From positions 219,417,320-219,481,319 of the forward strand of contig BTPG01000001.1 in the NCBI GenBank assembly GCA_036245525.1: a stretch of DNA of 64,000 nucleotides, written 5' to 3'. Origin of the DNA: Semisulcospira habei. Lineage: Eukaryota > Mollusca > Gastropoda > Semisulcospiridae. The position numbers and the translations under genes were made by a program. The notes under the pieces were generated by a model. The model was not told the origin of the DNA. It saw nothing but the letters and a program-made list of their open reading frames with translations, and made no database searches. This document shows, one piece after another, positions 1 through 10,549 of this stretch (within the stretch, counting starts at the first letter, position 1; every line of letters starts with the position of its first letter).

Positions 1-560
1 CAGTCTCGATCTCTCGGATGCGTACCTTCATGTGCCCATGCATCCTGCGGCCAGACGCTACCTTCGCTTCGCCTTCACCGGGGTAGTCTTCCAGTTCTGT
101 GCGCTTCCCTTCGGCCTCAACCTCAGCCCGTGGGTGTTTACCCGGATCATGGACGCCGTCGTAGCCAGGGCCAGACGGTCGTCGTCCAGTCCCACGTCGA
201 ACTATCTCGACGATCTTCTACTGAGGAACCAAGCAGACGCCACCTTGGAAAAGGACCGGGACGCGCTCCTCGCTCTGCTCAGCACACTTGGGTTCCTCGT
301 CTACGCGGGCAAGTCCGACCTCTCGACGGCGCGCCGCTTTGTACACCTGGGGATAGAGTTTCGTACCAACCTCAACGAAGTGCGACCCCCTTAGGCGCGT
401 ATCCAGAAGTTGGGGAATCTGGCGCGGCAAGTGGCGCAGGAGGACAGCGTCTCTGCCAGGGTGTGGTTGCAACTCCTGGGACTGATGAGCGCCGCAGCGG
501 ATCTCCTTCCCCTGGGACGCCTATATGGCCGGCTGCTGCAGCTGCACCTGCTCCTACACT
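1..560 (+). pseudogene. DIRS-D reverse transcriptase (partial, broken)
   Basis: The frame over 5-394 reads the RT palm and thumb: DLSDAYLHVPMHP (first catalytic aspartates), then a LPFGLNLSPWVFT stretch, the catalytic box NYLDDLLLRNQ near 207-237, and the RFVHLGIEF thumb motif. A TAG stop at 392-394 follows, after which the same frame continues with the conserved QLLGLMSAAADLLPLGRL stretch to about 560. The catalytic YLDD is intact but the stop ends the protein. The 5' half of RT lies outside the window. DIRS-A at 48438-49820 carries the same domain on the minus strand. Confidence 0.9.
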
Positions 561-802
561 GGTGACCCTCGAAGGACGCCATCGACTCCACGATCCCGGT
601 GCTCCCGATGCTACGTCCTCACCTCCTACGCTGGGGGACCCCGCCTGGCTTGCTACGGGAGTTCCCCTTTACTCGCCACCTCCACGGTTGTCCCTCTGTG
701 TCGACGCAAGTCTCTCCAGTTGGGGGGCGCACCTTCTACCATCGTTCACCACAGCCTCTGGTTTTTAACCCCCAGAGCTTCAATCACGACACATCAACTG
801 GT

Positions 803-988
803 TAGAGCTGAAGGCGGTGCGGCAGGCACTCTCTCAACTCCGGTGTCAGGAGCTCCTCGTCTTGTCCGACAACTCCACCATCGTCGCCTACATACAGAAG
901 CAGGGCGGGACACGCTCTCCCTCGCTGTGCATCCTCCTCTACCAGGTGTTCCGCTGGTGCGAGGATCGGGGCATCGCACTTCGTGCGA
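803..988 (+). pseudogene. DIRS-D RNase H fragment, cut by a LINE insertion
   Basis: The frame from 803 reads LELKAVRQAL, then LLVLSDNSTIVAYIQKQGG and RWCEDRGIALRA, the RNase H segment that follows RT in DIRS pol. In DIRS-A the next residues are RHIPGHLNVLADSLSHRGQ, which hold the last catalytic aspartate. Those roughly 19 codons are missing here because the LINE insertion starts at 989 and DIRS sequence resumes at 9924 with LFHTEWALRLDIF. The domain therefore lacks its C-terminal motif. Confidence 0.85.
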
Positions 989-1378
989 GTTAGTTAGTTA
1001 TTTGGGTTTAACGCCGAGCAGGCGACTAAGACCATCTCACGGCGGGATGGGTAAAAATCTGGTCAGCCAGACTAAAAGCAAGGTCTTAAGACAAGATGTA
1101 AATATAGATTAAAAATCTCAGGCTAAAATGTCGCACAAGTTTTTAAAAGAAACGCCTACAGACTCTAAAAAAGAGCAAATAAAAAAATTCACATAGTCTA
1201 TGAATGCTCAGATCTTGTTAAAAATATTGCATTCTCTGAAAAAATTGAAGATTTTGTCTGGGCGAACATCCCGGAACAAAACCTTCAAGGAGTCTGCTGG
1301 GAAGTGTTTATATCTCGTGTCAATTAGATCAGCACAATACAGCAAAAAGTGTCGGAACAGAAAACTGCTCATCACAGA
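989..1378 (-). mobile_element. 5'-truncated LINE copy, minus strand, with (TTAG)n/(TAAC)n tail at 989
   Basis: Read on the minus strand, this is the 3' end of the same LINE found on the + strand at 3225-3347 and 9668-9923: the C-terminal ORF2 codons (CADLIDTRYKHF, FRECNIFNKI then stop), a 3' UTR and a TAAC-repeat tail at the outer edge. The copy ends at about 1378, where it meets the 5'-truncated + strand copy. A short repeat containing GAAAACTGCTCATC occurs on both sides of the joint. The tail with its GTTTAACGCCG sequence resembles SINE/LINE tails known from molluscs (family knowledge from memory, not searched). Confidence 0.85.
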
Positions 1379-3347
1379 AAACTGCTCATCCGAGATGTTT
1401 TTGTCAACAAGCAGCATGTCTATGCAATTTTCTTTGATCTTGAAAAGGCATATGACACTACCTGGAAGTATGGTATAATGTCTGATTTGTCGGACATGGG
1501 TTTTAAAGGGCACCTGCCCGTTTTTATTCACAATTTTTTGTCTAACAGGTTGTTCCATGTCCGTGTGGGCTCCACCCTCTCCGACTCCTTTGAACAGGAG
1601 ATGGGTGTCCCGCGGGGCAGCATTCTATCTCCTGTTTTATTTAGCATTAAAATAAATAACATTGTAAAGGACATCAAGGATGATTCTGAATGCTCTTTGT
1701 TTGTGGACGACTTTGCTTTGTGTGCACGAGGTCGAGGACTTGCGTCCCTTGGGAGGCGCTTGCAGCTGTGCATTGCTCGCATCCAGGGGTGGGTGTCTGT
1801 CAATGGATTCAGTTTCTCGCCCTCCAAGACAGTCTGTGTGCATTTTACTAACCAGACTAAATTTTTTCCAGAACCTAGCCTGAGCCAATTAAGGTGGCCG
1901 AGGAGGCAAATTTTCTGGGGGTCATATTTGACAAAAGACTGACCTTCTGCAAACATATTACTTACCTTAGAACCTCTTGTCGGAAGGCCCTCGACATTCT
2001 TCGTGTCGTTGGTCGTACTGACTGGGGTGCAGACCGCATTGTCTTGCTTCGACTGTACCGGGCCCTTGTTCGGTCCAAACTGGATTACGGCTCTGTGGTA
2101 TATGGCTCAGCTTCCAAGTCTGTTCTACAGCGTCTGAACACAATCCACCATCAAGGTCTGCGCATAATCTGGGGGCCTTCAGGACATCTCCAGTTCCTAG
2201 TCTGTATGCTGAGGCAGGGGAGCCTTCTTTCAAGCTCTGCCACATCCGCCTCATGCTCAGCTACGTTCTGAAGCTGAAGGCCCATCCAGACAATCCTGCC
2301 TATGATTGTGTTTTTAACCCGTCGTTTGCAGAGATTTACGATGCCCATCCGGGAGCTGTCCGTCCACTTTCCTTCCGTGTCCGAACTCATCTGCAGGCGG
2401 CCGGAGTGGACCTGGACAAAGTTTCGGAATCTCTGCAACACATCACTCCACCCTGGCTACTACCAGTTCCTGACATCTTGCTGGTCTTGACCGCCCACAA
2501 GAAGGATTGTACTCCACCAGCCATATATCAACAGAGCCTCAATGAACTCCTTTCAATTTTTCCTGGCTATTGTCGTCTTTATACGGATGGGTCCAAGTCT
2601 GAGGATGGGAGAGTGGCTGCGGCTGCAGTGTCCTCTCGCCATCCTAGACGCCCATTTAAGCTCCGCCTCCCTGACCATTCCTCTGTATTTAGTGCATAAC
2701 TGCAGGCAATTCTGCTGGCACTCAAGCATGCCTATCAGTCTCGGGAAAGGAACTTCCTGATTCTATCTGACTCTCTTTCTGCCCTGCAGGCCCTCCAGGG
2801 TGCGGGTACAGACCACCCACTGCTGGTGCAGATTAGAGAGCTCTACGCAGACTTGATGAAAGAATATTATGACATCATTTTTATTTGGGTCCCGGGACAT
2901 GTGGTCATCGAAGGCAACAGAATCGCAGATTCTGCTGCCAACAGTGCCTGCAGTGACCCTGTCCCTGACACACAGACTGTTCATGGTGATTTTAAACCTG
3001 TGATTAGTGCGTACATAGCCCGCGAGTGGCAGTCCGAGTGGGACAAAGAGGAAGGGAACAAGCTGCATGAAGCTCTTCCTACGGTGTCCGACCGTCTATC
3101 TTTCCGCTGCGGCAGCCGCCGTGAGGAGACTGTCCTTACTCGGCTCCACATCGGACACACGTATGTTACGCACTCTTACTTACTTAAACAGGATGAGCAT
3201 CCATGGTGTTTTGCCTGTGATGAGCAGTTTTCTGTTCGACACTTTTTGCTGTATTGTGCTGATCTAATTGACACGAGATATAAACACTTCACAGCAGACT
3301 CCTTGAAGGTTTTGTTCCGGGATGTTCCCCCGGACAAAATCTTCATT
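1375..3347 (+). pseudogene. LINE ORF2: reverse transcriptase and RNase H, broken
   Basis: This is a 5'-truncated LINE pol with no endonuclease. RT starts with IFFDLEKAYDTTW at about 1425, followed by GVPRGSILSPVLF and the catalytic FVDD near 1702. A frameshift falls near 1890, after which NFLGVIFDKRLTF and the KLDYGSVVYGSA stretch follow in another frame. RNase H follows with YTDGSK near 2580, LSDS near 2765 and WVPGHVVIEGNRIADSAA at 2887-2940. A stop at 2697-2699 separates its first two motifs. The C-terminus ends at the DIRS-E insertion (3348) and continues at 9668 as FLRECNIFNKI then stop. The RNase H places it in the I/Jockey-like group; I do not assign a clade. Confidence 0.88.
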
Positions 3348-3545
3348 GTTTTCTCAAAACACATTACCGATGGTATTACTTTTAGGAAAAGGTTCCTTGC
3401 TAGTCTAATTTTAGCCCAAAATTGTTGTGTACGAGTATGGTCATGATGGCATGTGAGGGGCGCCGTAGCCTCCCTTCCGGTTCAACCACGCATGCGCTCA
3501 GCGCTTACCCCTTCAGTCAGTTTCTTACTAGTCAGCAGTAGGTTG
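3348..3545 (+). repeat. Left ITR of DIRS-E
   Basis: It begins GTTTTCTCAAAACACATTACC and runs through CGCATGCGCTCAGCGC to about 3545. It is the near-exact reverse complement of 9440-9620, apart from short indels. The first ~45 bases also pair with the first half of the ICR at 9319-9355. Confidence 0.85.
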
Positions 3546-4139
3546 TGTACGCCTTTGGCTCTCTACGTTCTGACGTTTTTTGTCTTCGATGGAAGACTGG
3601 TGTTTCGAGGATTTCCTAGGAAGGAAGAGAAGAGTTTGTGGCCTTTGGGCTTGGATGCTTTTGTGTGGTTACGAACTTCGACGTGCCGGTTCTCAGACGA
3701 CGCCTTGTGAACTTGACTCACTAGTTGGCCGGTCGGCTTGTGTCCTCCTAGGCTGGTGCCTTTTGGCTTCGCCCTTGGCTAGCTTCGTAGACTCGGATGC
3801 TACCTGGTTGCTGCCTGTGTCTCACGGTTCTGTTCCTACTTCACCGTCCTACCCCGTTCGCAGCCCTTGGCCTGACGGAACCGGTCTTCGTCGCCATTTT
3901 GGTGGGACGGCGCCGGGCTACACTGCGTGCCTGTCCTTTTTCGTGCCTCTTCTTTTGCTTTTGGCAAGGTAAAATCTCGGTCACTGCTTCCGTCCGGCGC
4001 TCAGGGGAAGGGTAGAGCGCCGTGCGTCAGCATACGCCGTGAACTCTTCTTCATTCGTTACACTTCGTTTGGCGTGCCTGCGGGGGCACGTTCGCTTGCA
4101 TTTCAATGCTATGCTTTGTTTTGCAGTTGGCACTTATGC

Positions 4140-4660
4140 ACCTGTTCAGATGTGGCAGATGCCAGTGGCGATTGATGGACATGAGTTGCCTGCCTGTTCG
4201 CCTGTACTTCTGCGCTGCCGTGTCTGGTCTACGCCCTGGCTGGTAGAGAGTGGACTCAGCTATGGAGCTTTACCGACATAATCGGCCAACACCAGCACGG
4301 ACGAAGGGCCAAACACCGGTAAGAACCACAGACCCAACTAGTGGGTATTACCTGGTGTGAGGACAGTCTACGCCGCAGCTTAGGCCGCGAGCCCGTCCTC
4401 CTGCACCGGCAGCAGGCACAGACCCGACTAGTGCACGCTGTACGGTCGCAGATACAAGAGCTAAGCTTCGAAGCAGACCCTCTTCTCAGAAAGTATAACA
4501 CGCTGGTGAACACCACAGACCCGACTAGTGGTGCTTACCAGACGTTAGAACAGTTATGCTGCGACGGCGGTCGCGAGCAGTTCTACCACACCGGCAGCTT
4601 ACACAGACCCGACTAGTGTACGCTGTCCGGTTCGGTCGACACGAGATACCTTAAAGTATC
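4140..4660 (+). pseudogene. DIRS-E gag N-terminal segment with ~95-bp repeats
   Basis: In one frame from about 4140 the sequence reads FRCGRCQW, MSCLPV and MELYRHNRP. This aligns loosely with the cysteine-rich gag start of DIRS-A (CSQCGDFQW, CLPCAGC, WSFYRRERP), though several cysteines are lost and a stop interrupts it. From 4320 there are four units spaced 92-95 bp, each centred on CAGACCCGACTAGTG (about 4328, 4422, 4517 and 4609). Translated, these give TDPTSG/TSA peptides like the ADPSGGS repeats in DIRS-A gag. The same block occurs again at 8225-8745. Confidence 0.7.
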
Positions 4661-5399
4661 ACAGGCGACTGGTGGTTCTGGCAGGCGACACTACAGTCAA
4701 CGCCGCGACTTCGGTCGCATTCCCGTTCTCCTACACCGGTAGCTACCGCAGACAGACTAGGGGACGTTCCGGTGCGGATGTTTCGTCGACACGGGAGCTT
4801 ACAAGTACATCACGGCAGTTCTACAGACCCGCCTCTGGACTCTTCCCGGTTCCGCCATCTTCAGCGGCAAGTTTTGGCGCGGGAACAGGTTCAACACCGT
4901 TAGCTGGTTTCATACGTTGCTGCTTACAAATATATGGAGCCTCGTCCTCGTCTCTCTTAATGCAAGAGGTCAGCGCTTCAGGCAGGATCTCCCCGAGGGG
5001 TTCCGGTCCAAGGGCAGTGCTACGGCGATAGATTTCTACGAGAGAAGAAAGAACTCCTTCGCTGGTAGCAGGTTCAGACCTCAGAGGACAGCTCGGGCTA
5101 CACTCATACGGCAAGAACGCAGCTCTACAGTCCGGTTCCGGCTCCTCACTCAGTCGAGCGCACTTGCCGGACACACTTCCTCTCTTCAGGGAGCGGTAGT
5201 AGACGCGCTGCATGCAGATGGGACTTGGAGTCGTGCGGAGCAGTTCTTCGTTATTCGCCGCCATACAAGTCTGCGCCGGCACGCTGGTGGGGACTTCCTA
5301 TGACCAGGTTGAGACAAGTTCCCCAAACAGATGAGTCTTCGAGACCATTCGACTTCCACTCGTTAGATCGGGGAGTTAGGCGCACCCATCACGAGGCGA

Positions 5400-6100
5400 C
5401 CAAGGATAACAAGGTGGGACCCAAGTCGGGAGCAGTGGCTTGTTGCCCCACACAGAGCGCACTTCGCCTATCAGAGATCGCCTGGCGGAGACGAGATCGC
5501 CGGACAGAGACGCCCAAGAGTAACGAGGTGGGACCCAAGTCAGTGTCAGTGACTTGTTGTCCCGGTCCAGTAAAGCACAAGACACCTTTCCTGGGCTCTT
5601 GTCAGCGGGAGGATTAGCTGACAAAACTCTGCTTAGAGGCCTAAAACCAATGATTCTTCTGCCGGCCTGGCGTCGGCTTCCGACCAGACCTCGCTTCCAG
5701 GCCTTGCTCAGTCGGCGGATCATCGACATGACAGCGAGACCCTTACACTCACGGGACCCGGCCTCGAGAGATGACCGCTCCACTGTCCGTCCGCAGGCCA
5801 GAGTGGACAAGCGACAGTTCGACAGAGCCGGCCAGAGTAACAAGGTGGGACCCAAGTCAGCGGAGTGACCTAGACGTCCCGGTCCAGTAAGCTTGTCGCT
5901 TTTCGCGGAGGGCCCTCCTAAGGTTCCCTTACCGTGGCGACCAAGATACCATATCTTGAGCACTTGCCAGCCGGAGTGTTAGCTGGCAACCCCCCTTCTT
6001 CGGATGGCTAAGACCAATTATTTCTGCCGGGCTGGCGTCGGCAACCGAACCTACGACGCTTCCAGTCCCGGTCCAGGCGACAAATCTTAGGACATGCAGA
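5400..6100 (+). repeat. Direct duplication inside DIRS-E gag region
   Basis: A block with AACAAGGTGGGACCCAAGTC occurs at about 5408, 5525 and 5838. Downstream text (CTCTTGTCAGCGGGAGGATTAGCTGAC near 5597, then GGCGTCGGCTTCCGACC) is repeated in diverged form at about 5965-6060. The frame at 5225-5617 reads NKVGPKS and NEVGPKS, so the repeats may encode gag tail peptides. They are too degraded to assign a protein. Confidence 0.5.
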
Positions 6101-6129
6101 AGCCACTGCTCGGCTTCTCGGGCTCAGGT

Positions 6130-6460
6130 CAGTGACGCTTGTCTAGGTGAGAGCATGACTCGCGCGGTAGCGTTCACGTTTTGGGTATGTTAGTTGTCGT
6201 GTTACGGCAACTAGAGCCTTTTCGTTCCAGCTAGGCGTTTTAACCCTTTTGCCACAGGTGTTAAAATGTTGCATTCCCAGTGGCGCGGCGGTTCGCCAGA
6301 CCACTGGGGCACAACACCTCTTATCCTTAAAAGGCTATAATCCTGGAACCACTGAACCATTTACTTCAGCCTTGAGAAAATGGAGATGAAAAAACAGGGT
6401 GGTATTCTGACTCTTTCAATAAGTATTGATTAATTAATTTATTATTATGATTATGATTAT
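6130..6460. other. AT-rich stretch inside DIRS-E, probably a small insertion
   Basis: Base composition drops from the GC-rich DIRS sequence to AT-rich sequence with GTTTTAACCCTTTTGCC near 6236, an inverted CCAGTGG/CCACTGG pair near 6278-6306, and a TTATTATGATTATGATTAT tail ending at about 6460. The tail suggests a small retroposon or MITE. I cannot define its ends and see no coding sequence. Confidence 0.35.
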
Positions 6461-7099
6461 TGGGCGCCCTCGCCCGGGCTAGACTCGCATTGGCGCCATC
6501 TCCCATCGTGGGTTACACCGGCACTTCTACGGCTTGCGGCTTCAGCAAGGGCTACAGGACCGCTGCACTTCACACGACAAGATCCCGGCTCAGTGATGTT
6601 GGGCCACGCACTCGCCCCGACCGTGCAGACGAGAACCCGCTCTAGATGCAGTGCAGAGAGACGACCCCACGATGAGACCCTTTCCCGGCTGTCGGTCACG
6701 ATCTTACAGTTCGCCTGACTTCGGAAGCAGTGCTCACTACACAGAGACCAGGGATACGTGGAACAGGAGACGACGTCCCAGTTCCATTGGGTCGCTACGA
6801 ATGGGAAGTCGGGCGCTCCAAAGTTTCTTCGTCGCCATTCGAGTTCGTGGGACCGGCCCTCGGAGACTACGCTGTTCCTTCCAAGTGCTGGGTCCACCTT
6901 CATTGGATCGCCTCCGCCCGGGGTTCCCCGGGCTTCGGAGCATTTAGACATCCATTCTCCTGCGTGCGGGACAGACAGCTTATTCCGCTTGGATCCAGAG
7001 GACGTCGTTCACCGTGGCTGGGCGATGATAGCCACTCCACGTCGCTACGCTCGCAGTTACGAGAGGTCTTGGATTCGCCGCCAACTGCCTGGAGATAGA

Positions 7100-7690
7100 G
7101 GAGGGATTCTCCTCGGGCCTTGGACGAAGCAGGTCCCCTCATCGCGTCAAGCAGTTCAAGTCTCTTCCTCATCCGTTCGGGTGCTGGTACTTGTCGCCGG
7201 CTTCTGTCTCCGCTTCAGGGCGCTGGGAGGCACTGGTGGCCTTCATCTTTGTGATCCTACTTCTATTCCGCTGCCAACGCTTCGCTGCAGTACAGACTGC
7301 GATCTGATGATTCGAGTTACCATCCTGCATGCTTTCTCGCGGCCGACCGAGTTGGAGAGCCGGCCACGCAGGGCTCCGCGCGGTGGAGAACTTCCTTGGC
7401 CCCCCTGGCAGACCCACAAGGAGGCTAACAAGGACTGTGGCACAGCCGATTCACGCTGCTTACACAGCTGGATGTAGCAGTCTTCCAGGAACACTGAGGC
7501 AGGACAGGCGCATCGCAGGTCATCGCAGACCGTCGGACAGGATTGGCAGGGACCACTCTTCGGCGGAGGCACAGTTCTTCTGCTGCACCGGGATGGTGGC
7601 TTACATCCGAGGGACGGAGGCCACGTTTGTGACGTCGACGGCACAGTCCCGGGAACGTCAATGGCAGCATACTCCAGGCGTGCGTTGATG
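7100..7690 (+). pseudogene. DIRS-E gag C-terminal remnant
   Basis: About 7123-7150 reads LDEAGPLIASSSSS, which matches the LDEAARIIAATLP stretch of DIRS-A gag. Near 7625-7660 a frame reads FVTSTAQSRERQWQ or, shifted, FGDVDGTVPGTSM, matching the FGDTWSAVRASNPDRW end of the DIRS-A capsid-like part. Many indels break the frame. The next recognisable sequence is the recombinase at 7870, so the whole RT/RNase H part is missing. Confidence 0.6.
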
Positions 7691-7869
7691 ACTAGCAAGT
7701 AGCAGTCTACCTTCTTCGGTCTACATCGGGGATAACGCGCGCAGTGCAGTTTAAGCTCCTCCTGAGAGTAGTTTTCGGCTCGTCGCATCCTTCTCCCGGC
7801 GGGGTGCTACCTTCCACTTCGCATTGACCTGGCCTTGGTCAGCGGCGACCAAGCACTGCTGTCCTCTTC

Positions 7870-9210
7870 TAAGACGACAGTTTCGGGACCTAGCGGAAGC
7901 TTTCGCTTGCCTGGGTGGAGTCGACTTGGAATTCCGGCATTCTGCGGCGCCTGACCGGAGCGGATGGACTTGCCCTCACCTGGCTCTACTCGACCCGCTT
8001 CGAGCCGATCCAGCCGGCGAGACTACAGGACGTGACTAGGAAGACATGCTTCTTTGGCCCTCACCTCAGCCTCCACGGTCAGCGAGTGCGCGCCCTTCGG
8101 CGCGTTCCGCCTGGTAGCAGTCCCGGATGGTCGGTTCTGTTCACCTGCTACCCTACCCGACCTTCCTAGCAAAGACCAGATCTGCTTGTCTGCTTCTCTT
8201 TTGGTCACCACATACACAGTTAACGTTATTTCACCGGTGAGACCCGTAGTGGCTATTACCTGGTGACGGGACTCCCAACGTCGCATCCATGCCTGGTCTG
8301 CGCCCCCGGGCTGGAAGAGCAATGGACTCAGCTGTGGGGCTTTTACCATCGTGGACTTCTGACACCGGCACGATACAGGGTCAGACACCGGTAAGAACCA
8401 CAGACCCGACTAGTGGGTATTACCTGGTGAGAGGACAGTCAACACCGCAGCTTAGGCCGCGAGCCCGTCCTCCTGGGCCGGCAGCGAACACAGACCCGAC
8501 TAGTGCGCGCTGTCTGGTCACAGAGACTAGACCTGAGGTTTCAGTCAGACCCGCTTCTCTGAACAATAAAGACACTCTGGTAATCACCACAGACCCGACT
8601 AGTGGTGCTTGCCAGACGTTAGAACGCTCATCATCACGACTTCGGTCGCTTGCTCGTTCTACTACACCGGCAGCAGGCACAGACCCGACTAGTGCACGCT
8701 GTCCGGTTCCGCCGTACTTATCGGCTCGAGAGTTGTTACAGAAACGTCCTCCTGCACCAGCCGCTTCCGCAGTACGTACAACCATTACAGATCCAAGCGC
8801 CACCCGTGTGTCCAGCTACAGGACCCGGTACGAGCGTTACGAGGGCACCTGCGCCGGAACAAAGCCGCTACGCAGGGGACTCGCCCTTCTACTCCTTCCC
8901 TCTTCCCCAGGTAGAAGGGCATCTCAGCACAGACATTCCTCCTGGCCTCGGTCATTGATGACCTTCCTGCCGGGAACTCACCCCTGATACAGCAATCATG
9001 AATTTCAGGGCACACAAGAACAGAACTTGGCCGCAAGCCTAGCATTCGACTGCAACTGTGCTGTCTAGACTTGTGGCAGCTGTGTTAGCGAGCGGAGTCT
9101 TCCCTCGCAAGATTCTACCTGAGGGACCTCTCCACCCAGCGCCAGAACCTTCGTGGTGGGGGACATCGGGATGGCGCAACACTCCCTCCCAGCGCCCTAG
9201 GCGCCATTGG
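7870..9210 (+). pseudogene. DIRS-E tyrosine recombinase, split by a gag-derived block
   Basis: Positions 7880-8060 read DLAEAFACLGGVDLEF, then LTWLYSTRFEPIQPARL and QDVTRKTCFF, matching the recombinase of DIRS-A (LTWLNSARFEPLPLARF, ADVTRKTCFL). After the gag-derived block (8225-8745) the enzyme resumes near 8855 with a segment equivalent to TKPLCRGRARLFLPLSPGR. About 9000-9050 corresponds to the HEGRAM catalytic region, now degraded. The active-site arginine region is lost and no open frame covers the domain. Confidence 0.72.
8225..8745 (+). repeat. Second copy of the DIRS-E gag block (repeats and Cys/Trp region)
   Basis: From GGTCTGCGCCCCCGGGCTGG at 8293 the text parallels 4218 onward, then carries four CAGACCCGACTAGTG units (about 8399, 8491, 8588 and 8684; spacing 92-97 bp). 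The open frame 8289-8987 reads MPGLRPRAGRAMDSAVGLL, then TTDPTSGYY and TDPTSARC repeats, so here the gag repeat frame is still open. It interrupts the recombinase sequence. Confidence 0.75.
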
Positions 9211-9318
9211 TATCTTGCTAAAATTAGAAGGAGGTTGCTTGGAGAGGACGGCGCTGGCAGCCTCGATGGCATGGGTAGGGGCGTTATAGTGGCACCCGCC
9301 TCCTATTCGGGATTCTTC

Positions 9319-9413
9319 CTAAAAGTAATACCATCGGTAATGTGTTTTGAGAAAACAAATGTATTTTTCTTTAAAATAAATTTTTTTGAAAAATACTTAC
9401 CGATGGTATTACT
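9319..9413. repeat. Internal complementary region (ICR) of DIRS-E
   Basis: It reads AAAAGTAATACCATCGGTAA, then TGTGTTTTGAGAAAACAAAT, then GTATTTTTCTTTAAAAT, then the inverted TACCGATGGTATTAC. Its first half is the reverse complement of the left terminus (3348-3395) and its second half the reverse complement of the right terminus (9620-9667). It is thus the two outer ends joined, the DIRS hallmark. Confidence 0.88.
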
Positions 9414-9667
9414 CGAAGGTCCCTCCCACCTGCCCCGCTTGCCGCTGGTCCGCTAAGAAACTGACTGAAGGGGTAAGCGCTGAGCGCATGCGTGGTTGAA
9501 CCGGAAAGGAGGCTACCGCCGTAGCTATGGCGCCCCTCACATGCCATCATGACCATACTCGTACACAACAATTTTGGGCTAAAATTAGACTAGCAAGGAA
9601 CCTTTTCCTAAAAGTAATACCATCGGTAAGTATTTTTCAAAAAAATTTATTTTAAAGAAAAATACAT
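9414..9667 (-). repeat. Right ITR of DIRS-E
   Basis: It is the inverted partner of 3348-3545 (for example GGCGCCCCTCACATGCCATC at 9529). The outer end reads CATCGGTAAGTATTTTTC and then an A/T-rich tail to 9667, where LINE sequence (TTCTTGAGAGAATGC) resumes. Confidence 0.85.
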
Positions 9668-9923
9668 ATTTCTTGAGAGAATGCAATATTTTTAACAAGA
9701 TCTGAGCATTCATAGACTATGTGAATTTTTTTTATTTGGCCTTTTGGAGAGTCTGTAGACGTTTCTTTTAAAGACGTGTGACATTTTAGCCTGACATTTT
9801 GAAGCTATATTTACATCTTGTCTTAAGACCTTGCTTTTAGTCTGGCTGACCAGATTTTTACCCATCCTGCCGTGAGATGATCTTCTTCACCTGCTCGGCG
9901 TTAAACCCAAATAACTAACTAAC
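9668..9923 (+). mobile_element. 3' end of the + strand LINE (ORF2 stop, 3' UTR, TAAC tail)
   Basis: It continues the LINE interrupted at 3347: the last codons FLRECNIFNKI and TGA (about 9711), then a ~200-bp 3' UTR ending GGCGTTAAACCCAAATAAC with a (TAAC)n tail to 9923. It is the inverted counterpart of 989-1215. DIRS-D codons (LFHTEWALRLDIF) resume at 9924. Confidence 0.88.
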
Positions 9924-10480
9924 AGCTTTTCCACACCGAGTGGGCACTACGTCTGGACATCTTTCGGAGCGCAGCGTGGGAGAACCACATGATCGACCTC
10001 TTCGTGATGAGGTGGAACCACCAGCTACCACTCTTCGTCTCCCCCATTCCAGACCCGCTAGCTTGGGCAGTCCATGGGTCGGCTTCGTCGAGTACGCTTA
10101 CCCGCCTACGGTGCTCGTCCCCTAGGTCCTGCTCATGCTCAAGGGTTGCAACGCAGTCCTGTTTCTGGTGGCCCATTCTGCTGGACCAACTCGTGGACTA
10201 CCGACCTTCTGAACTGCGCCACGGGCCCTCCTCTGCGGCTCCCCACCCCATGCATGATGCTCAAGCAGCCGCGACAGACACTGTACCTTCTGTGCCCCGA
10301 GCGACTCCTCCTCCACACCTGGAGATTGTGCAGCAAGCCATTGCTGCTAGAGGCTTCTCAAGTGCAGCAGTGGAAGCTATCGCTGCAGCCTGCAGACCCT
10401 CGACTCGGCGCGTCTACGAGGGAAAGTACGAGTCCTGTGCGCCTGGTATGATGACAAGCGCCTTTTCGCTACGGACCTGA
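9924..10480 (+). pseudogene. DIRS-D pol: methyltransferase-like stretch and recombinase N-terminus
   Basis: The first frame reads FHTEWALRLDIF, DLFVMRWNHQLPLF and SPIPDPLAWAV, then shifts frame to EYAYPPTVLVP followed by a stop. This part follows RNase H in DIRS pol and resembles the DAM-like methyltransferase stretch described in DIRS elements. The start of the recombinase follows at about 10330-10480 (SSAAVEAIAAACRPSTRRVYEGKY), the N-terminal DNA-binding part. Several frameshifts are present. Confidence 0.7.
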
Positions 10481-10549
10481 CCGTTCCCCAGCTGGCCGAG
10501 TTCTTCCTCTGGCTCTTCGCCGACCACCCTTTGGCGCCAATCACCATTA

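Larger units (their letters stand above)
3348..9667 (+). mobile_element. DIRS-E: internally deleted, scrambled DIRS element inserted in the LINE
   Basis: It is delimited by ITRs (3348-3545 and 9414-9667) and an ICR (9319-9413), and lies on the + strand. The termini carry TACCGATGGTATTAC, where the other copies have TACCGATGACAT. Gag-derived segments are recognisable (4140-5620, 7100-7690 and a second copy at 8225-8745), and the tyrosine recombinase is split (7870-8200 and 8745-9210). No RT or RNase H motif is visible between gag and the recombinase, so the copy could only have moved using proteins from elsewhere. The flanking LINE codons read continuously across the element (FI, then FLREC), which shows that the LINE was there first. 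Confidence 0.87.

Noticed and set aside
7243..7788. A 181-residue minus-strand protein
   Set aside because: It is antisense to gag-derived + strand sequence of DIRS-E and has no recognisable motif.
989..9923. A 9-kb DNA transposon with ~230-bp terminal inverted repeats
   Set aside because: The inverted ends are 3' tails of two LINE copies. They include ORF2 codons and TAAC tails, and no transposase is present.
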